Below, in pieces: positions 60,892 through 64,000 of a stretch of 64,000 nt of DNA. The translations under genes and the position numbers were made by a program. The first letter of the stretch is position 1; each line of letters begins with the position of its first letter. The notes under the pieces were generated by a model. That model had not been told where the DNA came from and did not search any database. It saw nothing but the letters and a program-made list of their open reading frames with translations. The stretch comes from Tractidigestivibacter scatoligenes (GTDB lineage Bacteria > Actinomycetota > Coriobacteriia > Coriobacteriales > Atopobiaceae): assembly GCF_001494635.1 (NCBI RefSeq), contig NZ_LOJF01000011.1, positions 124,001 through 188,000 on the forward strand, given 5' to 3'.

Positions 60892-62937
60892 ATGGCAGAC
60901 AATTCCCAGAACGTCCCGGAGCAAGACCGCCCGAGCTTCCCCGCCCGCGCCGTTATCACCGGGGGCATGCCGTACGGCAACAAGAACCTGCACTTTGGCC
61001 ACATCGGCGGCGTCTTTGTGCCCGCGGACTTCTTCGCGCGCTTCCTGCGCGACCGCATAGGCAGCAAGAACGTGATCTTTGTCTCGGGCACGGACTGCTA
61101 CGGCTCGCCCCTCATGGAGGGCTACCGCAAGAAGGTGGAGCAGGAGGGCTACCAGGGCACCATCACCGACTACGTCCAAGCCAACCATGACGCCCAGAAG
61201 GCGGCGCTTGACGCCTACGGCATCTCGCTCGACCTCTTTGCGGGCTCCGGCCTCGAGCCGGCGCGCGACTTCCACGCCCGTCTCACCGCCGAGGTCCTGC
61301 GCCGCCTCCACGAGCGCGGCTACCTGCACAAGATGAGCACCCGCCAGTTCTACGACGTCGAGGCCGGCCAGTTCCTGAACGGGCGCCAGGTCATTGGCCG
61401 CTGCCCCGTGCGCGGCTGCAAGTCCGAGAAGGCGTACGCCGACGAGTGCGACCTGGGCCACCAGTTTGACCCCGAGGAGCTCATCAATCCCGTATCGGCG
61501 CTCACCGGCACCACGCCCGAGCTGCGCCCCGTTGACAACTGGTACTTCGACCTGCCCGCCTTTGAGTCACAGCTCAAGGAGCTCATGGACGAGTGGGACG
61601 TCGACCCGCAGGTGAGGCCCATCGTCACCAAGACGGTGCGCGAGTCTCTCGTGCCGCCCGTGGTCTACATCCAGGACAAGTTCCGCGAGAGCTTCAATGC
61701 GGTTGAGGACAAGCTCCCCGCCCACCAGCTCCACGAGGCCGAGAAGGGCCAGCAGTCCTTCTCGGTTGAGTTTGCTAACTGGCGCGACCGTGACGACGCT
61801 CGCGCCATTCTGGAGGCGGCAGGTGTGCGCTTCCGCACGGGCAAGACGCTTTTGCCCTTCCGCATCACCGGCAACATCGAGTGGGGCGTGCCCGCGCCTG
61901 AGCTCGAGGATACGAGCGGCCTCACCGTGTGGTGCTGGCCCGAGAGCCTCTGGGCGCCCATCAGCTTCACGCAGACCGCGCTTGCCCTGGACGAGAAGAC
62001 CGGCGGCACGCGCTTCTCGTCCGACGACTGGCGCGACTGGTGGTGCGCGGACGACGCCAAGGTCTACCAGTTCATTGGCCAAGACAACATCTACTTCTAC
62101 TGCGTGGCGCAGCCCGCACTGTGGGACGCACTCAACTGGGGCCTCTTCCAAGACACGCCCGTGGCCAACTACCACATCCTGTTCATGAACAAGAAGGCCT
62201 CCAGCTCGGGTAAGATCCGCCCGCCCATGGCAGCCGAGCTTCTCGACCACTACACCGCCGAGCAGCTGCGCTGCCACTGGCTGAGCCTGGGCCTGGACCA
62301 GAAGGCCGTGAGCTTCTCGCCCAAGCCCTACGACACCTCCGTGAGCCACAAGGACAAGGCCACCGGCGAGGACGTCCTGGTGAAGGACGACCCGCGCGTG
62401 GTTGACCCAGCCCTCAAGGAGAGCGCCTTCCTCACCAACATCTTCAACCGCCTAGCCAGGAGCTGCATCTACGGCGCACAGAACGTCTGCGCGGGGCACC
62501 TGCCTGCGGTTGAGGCGGATGCCGACGTACTGGACGCCTGCCGAGAGGCGACGCTTGCCTACGAGCGCTGCGCCCACGCCTTCGACGCCCACGGCGCGCT
62601 TGCCGTGGCCGAGGACTTCTGCCGCGACGCCAACCGCCGCTGGGGCGACGAGTCCAAGGCCGCCAAGGGCGACGACGCAGCCTACAAGCACGCGCTGGCA
62701 AATGCCTTTGCCGCGCTGCGCACCGTGACACTGCTCATGCATCCTGCGGTACCCGCCGGCTGCGAGAAGATCTGCGAGCACCTGGGTTTTGCGGCCGAGG
62801 ACTTCTTCTCCTGGGAGCATGCGTTCGAGACCCCCGGCGAGCTGGCGCGGGCGCTTGGCGAGAACCCCGCCGAGCACGCGCTGCCCGAGCTACCGCCGCG
62901 CTTCGACTTCTTCGAGAAGCACCCGAGCCAGAAATAA
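60892..62937 (+). CDS. metG: Methionyl-tRNA synthetase (KMSKS loop altered)
   Basis: A 681-residue class I synthetase. The HIGH motif is present as HFGHIGG (near residue 37), followed by GTDCYGSP. A zinc-site region reads CPVRGC and ECDLG. The usual KMSKS reads KKASSSGKI (residues 434-442), with only the outer lysine and part of the pattern kept. The C-terminal anticodon-binding region follows, without an obvious tRNA-binding extension. The start is ATG 60892. It is the only tRNA-Met synthetase seen here, but another could exist elsewhere. Confidence 0.88.
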   Translation: MADNSQNVPEQDRPSFPARAVITGGMPYGNKNLHFGHIGGVFVPADFFARFLRDRIGSKNVIFVSGTDCYGSPLMEGYRKKVEQEGYQGTITDYVQANHDAQKAALDAYGISLDLFAGSGLEPARDFHARLTAEVLRRLHERGYLHKMSTRQFYDVEAGQFLNGRQVIGRCPVRGCKSEKAYADECDLGHQFDPEELINPVSALTGTTPELRPVDNWYFDLPAFESQLKELMDEWDVDPQVRPIVTKTVRESLVPPVVYIQDKFRESFNAVEDKLPAHQLHEAEKGQQSFSVEFANWRDRDDARAILEAAGVRFRTGKTLLPFRITGNIEWGVPAPELEDTSGLTVWCWPESLWAPISFTQTALALDEKTGGTRFSSDDWRDWWCADDAKVYQFIGQDNIYFYCVAQPALWDALNWGLFQDTPVANYHILFMNKKASSSGKIRPPMAAELLDHYTAEQLRCHWLSLGLDQKAVSFSPKPYDTSVSHKDKATGEDVLVKDDPRVVDPALKESAFLTNIFNRLARSCIYGAQNVCAGHLPAVEADADVLDACREATLAYERCAHAFDAHGALAVAEDFCRDANRRWGDESKAAKGDDAAYKHALANAFAALRTVTLLMHPAVPAGCEKICEHLGFAAEDFFSWEHAFETPGELARALGENPAEHALPELPPRFDFFEKHPSQK

Positions 62938-62948
62938 GACGAGAAAAA

Positions 62949-62976
62949 GAGGGGCGCCCGCGCAGGCGCCCCTCTT
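62949..62976. terminator. Bidirectional terminator between metG and asrC
   Basis: GAGGGGCGCC and GGCGCCCCTC form a perfect 10-bp stem with a 6-base loop. On the plus strand it is followed by TTGTTG, and on the minus by TTTTTC, so it best serves the minus-strand sulfite reductase gene, while also ending metG. Confidence 0.85.
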
Positions 62977-62982
62977 GTTGAA

Positions 62983-63011
62983 TGAGACAAAGGGACAGTC
63001 CCTTTGTCTCA
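62983..63011. repeat. 29-bp palindrome, second copy
   Basis: TGAGACAAAGGGAC, one A, then the exact complement. It is the same sequence as 21956-21986, differing at the centre base and the outer end. It lies just 3' of asrC and metG, so both copies are at gene ends. Confidence 0.9.
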
Positions 63012-63022
63012 CGACACGTACG

Positions 63023-64000
63023 CTATCGCAGGTTGTTGTCGCGGTCGTAGCGCTTGGTGTCCCAGTACACGCGCGTGGCGCGCTGGCACTTCTCGGGAAG
63101 CTCGACATCCTTGAGCGCCCACTCGCAGAACTCGTCGAAGCCCACGCGGTCGACGATGTAGCCAATGTGCTCCTTGCCCTCGGGCGCGTTGGGGTCGATG
63201 TACTCCTCGATGAAGGCATAGGTGTTCTTCACGATCTTCACGATGGAGTCCTCGTCCACCCAGCGCAGCCAGTCCTGCGCCAGCCGCGGGTTCTGCTTGC
63301 CCGTTCGGCCCATGATCTTGACGCGGAAGTAGTGCTCGGGGCTGCGCGTCCAGGCACGCGTGGGACAGTAGACCACGCACACGCCACAGCCAATGCAACG
63401 GTCCTCGTCGCGCACGACCTTGCCCTTCTCCAGCCTGAGCGCGCTCACCGAGCGGCGCTGGCACCAGTCCACGCACTGGCCACAACCAATGCAGCGGTTG
63501 GGGTCGTACTGGGGCTCGGTCATGCCGATGATGCCAAAGTCGTTCAAGGCCACGTGCGCGCAGTCGTTTGAGCAGCCGGTGAAGGCCACCTTCACGTGGC
63601 GGTTGTTGGGGAAGATCTCGTGGTCCATGCGCTGCGCGAACGCCGTGGTGTCATAGCAGCCAAACGGGCACAGGCGCTTGCCCGGGCAGGCTACCACGTT
63701 GCGCGTGCCGCTTGCCAGGTAGCCCTGGGAGGTATCCTCCTGGTTGATCTTGGTGTCCTCGATGATTGCCTGGAGTTTCTCGTTGACCTTGGGCATGTCC
63801 TCCATGTGGATGCCCGGAATCTCCACTCCCTGTCGGTTGGTGAGGAAGATCTCTCCCCTGCCGTACTCCTCGGCAATCTCCACTATGCGCGCCATGCTCT
63901 TGGCGCTCACCAGGCCGCCGGGAACGCGCACGCGGCTGGCAGTCATCCCGCGCTCCTTGCTCACGCGGAACGCGTTCTTCTTCATGGCCTTGACGTCGAT
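63023..64000 (-). CDS. asrC: Anaerobic sulfite reductase subunit C (5' end cut by window edge)
   Basis: AsrC is the siroheme/iron-sulfur catalytic subunit that reduces sulfite to sulfide. It has the siroheme-cluster cysteines (CPGKRLC, C-X5-C; then GCSNDC, C-X3-C) and two ferredoxin motifs CIGCGQCVDWCQ and CIGCGVCVVYCP. An ATG at 63985 exists, but the five upstream codons IDVKA continue the frame to the edge and match the usual AsrC start region, so the true start is off the right edge. asrA and asrB are expected upstream, outside the window. Confidence 0.93.
   Translation of the reverse strand: MDVKAMKKNAFRVSKERGMTASRVRVPGGLVSAKSMARIVEIAEEYGRGEIFLTNRQGVEIPGIHMEDMPKVNEKLQAIIEDTKINQEDTSQGYLASGTRNVVACPGKRLCPFGCYDTTAFAQRMDHEIFPNNRHVKVAFTGCSNDCAHVALNDFGIIGMTEPQYDPNRCIGCGQCVDWCQRRSVSALRLEKGKVVRDEDRCIGCGVCVVYCPTRAWTRSPEHYFRVKIMGRTGKQNPRLAQDWLRWVDEDSIVKIVKNTYAFIEEYIDPNAPEGKEHIGYIVDRVGFDEFCEWALKDVELPEKCQRATRVYWDTKRYDRDNNLR

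Noticed and set aside
1-64000. Apparent enrichment of the word GAGAAG/CTTCTC on both strands (Chi or KOPS-like signal)
   Set aside because: Most copies are Glu-Lys codon pairs in genes. I could not count them against expectation, so no claim is made.

Overview
The window is a high-GC, gene-dense bacterial chromosome segment. Gene order and content fit an anaerobic Actinomycetota of class Coriobacteriia, most likely Atopobiaceae (Olsenella-like); this is an inference from protein character, not a database match. Supporting points are an anaerobic sulfite reductase gene, the QueH type of epoxyqueuosine reductase, a FakA/Asp23 pair, a Rho with a long basic Asn/Gln-rich extension, and two high-GC tRNA genes. 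About four fifths of the genes lie on the minus strand. No phage, plasmid, transposase, CRISPR array or toxin-antitoxin gene was seen.

Layout, left to right. 1-8.0 kb (minus): plsX (cut by the left edge), rpmF, a DUF177 protein, a coiled-coil protein, coaD, rsmD, recG, fakA and an Asp23-family gene, mostly overlapping or tightly packed. 8.0-12.2 kb: rpmB (plus), a HAD-thiamine pyrophosphokinase fusion (minus), an FmdB-type zinc ribbon and a membrane-anchored polysaccharide deacetylase (both plus). 12.2-16.4 kb (minus): a MarR regulator followed by a two-gene ABC exporter with one degenerate ATPase site. 16.4-21.7 kb (minus): priA-def-fmt-rsmB. 22-27 kb (minus): a branched-chain amino acid ABC system, livJ-H-M-G-F. 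27-33.5 kb: a secreted or membrane protein with a VanZ-like protein, an SDR enzyme (plus), rho, and a regulator with two winged-helix domains. 33.6-38.7 kb (minus): argS, pncB, a small membrane protein, a radical SAM enzyme and tRNA-Ala. 39-42.5 kb: a probable 6S RNA, a TagO/WecA-type transferase (plus), then infC-rpmI-rplT and tRNA-Leu (minus). 42.8-53.8 kb (minus): ptsH, tgt, secD, secF, a RecJ-helicase fusion, relA and a metallo-beta-lactamase-fold hydrolase. 54-60.5 kb: a tail-anchored coiled-coil protein (plus), then queA, queH, a P-loop kinase, a PHP phosphatase, a DUF3267 protein and a YwaF-like membrane protein (minus). 60.9-64 kb: metG (plus) and asrC (minus, cut by the right edge).

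Most of the window is housekeeping: translation, tRNA modification, DNA repair, the stringent response and Sec export. The unusual material is in the intergenic gaps, which hold at least five families of dispersed palindromic or tandem repeats, including a ~60-bp tandem repeat at three loci, a 29-31 bp palindrome used twice, and paired inverted repeats. Other points of note are two uncommon-looking domain fusions (RecJ with a RecQ-like helicase; HAD with thiamine pyrophosphokinase), infC apparently starting at AUA, a MetRS whose KMSKS loop reads KASSS, and a G-run-rich leader. I found no single multi-gene system that I would call undescribed; the repeat families are the best candidates for new biology.
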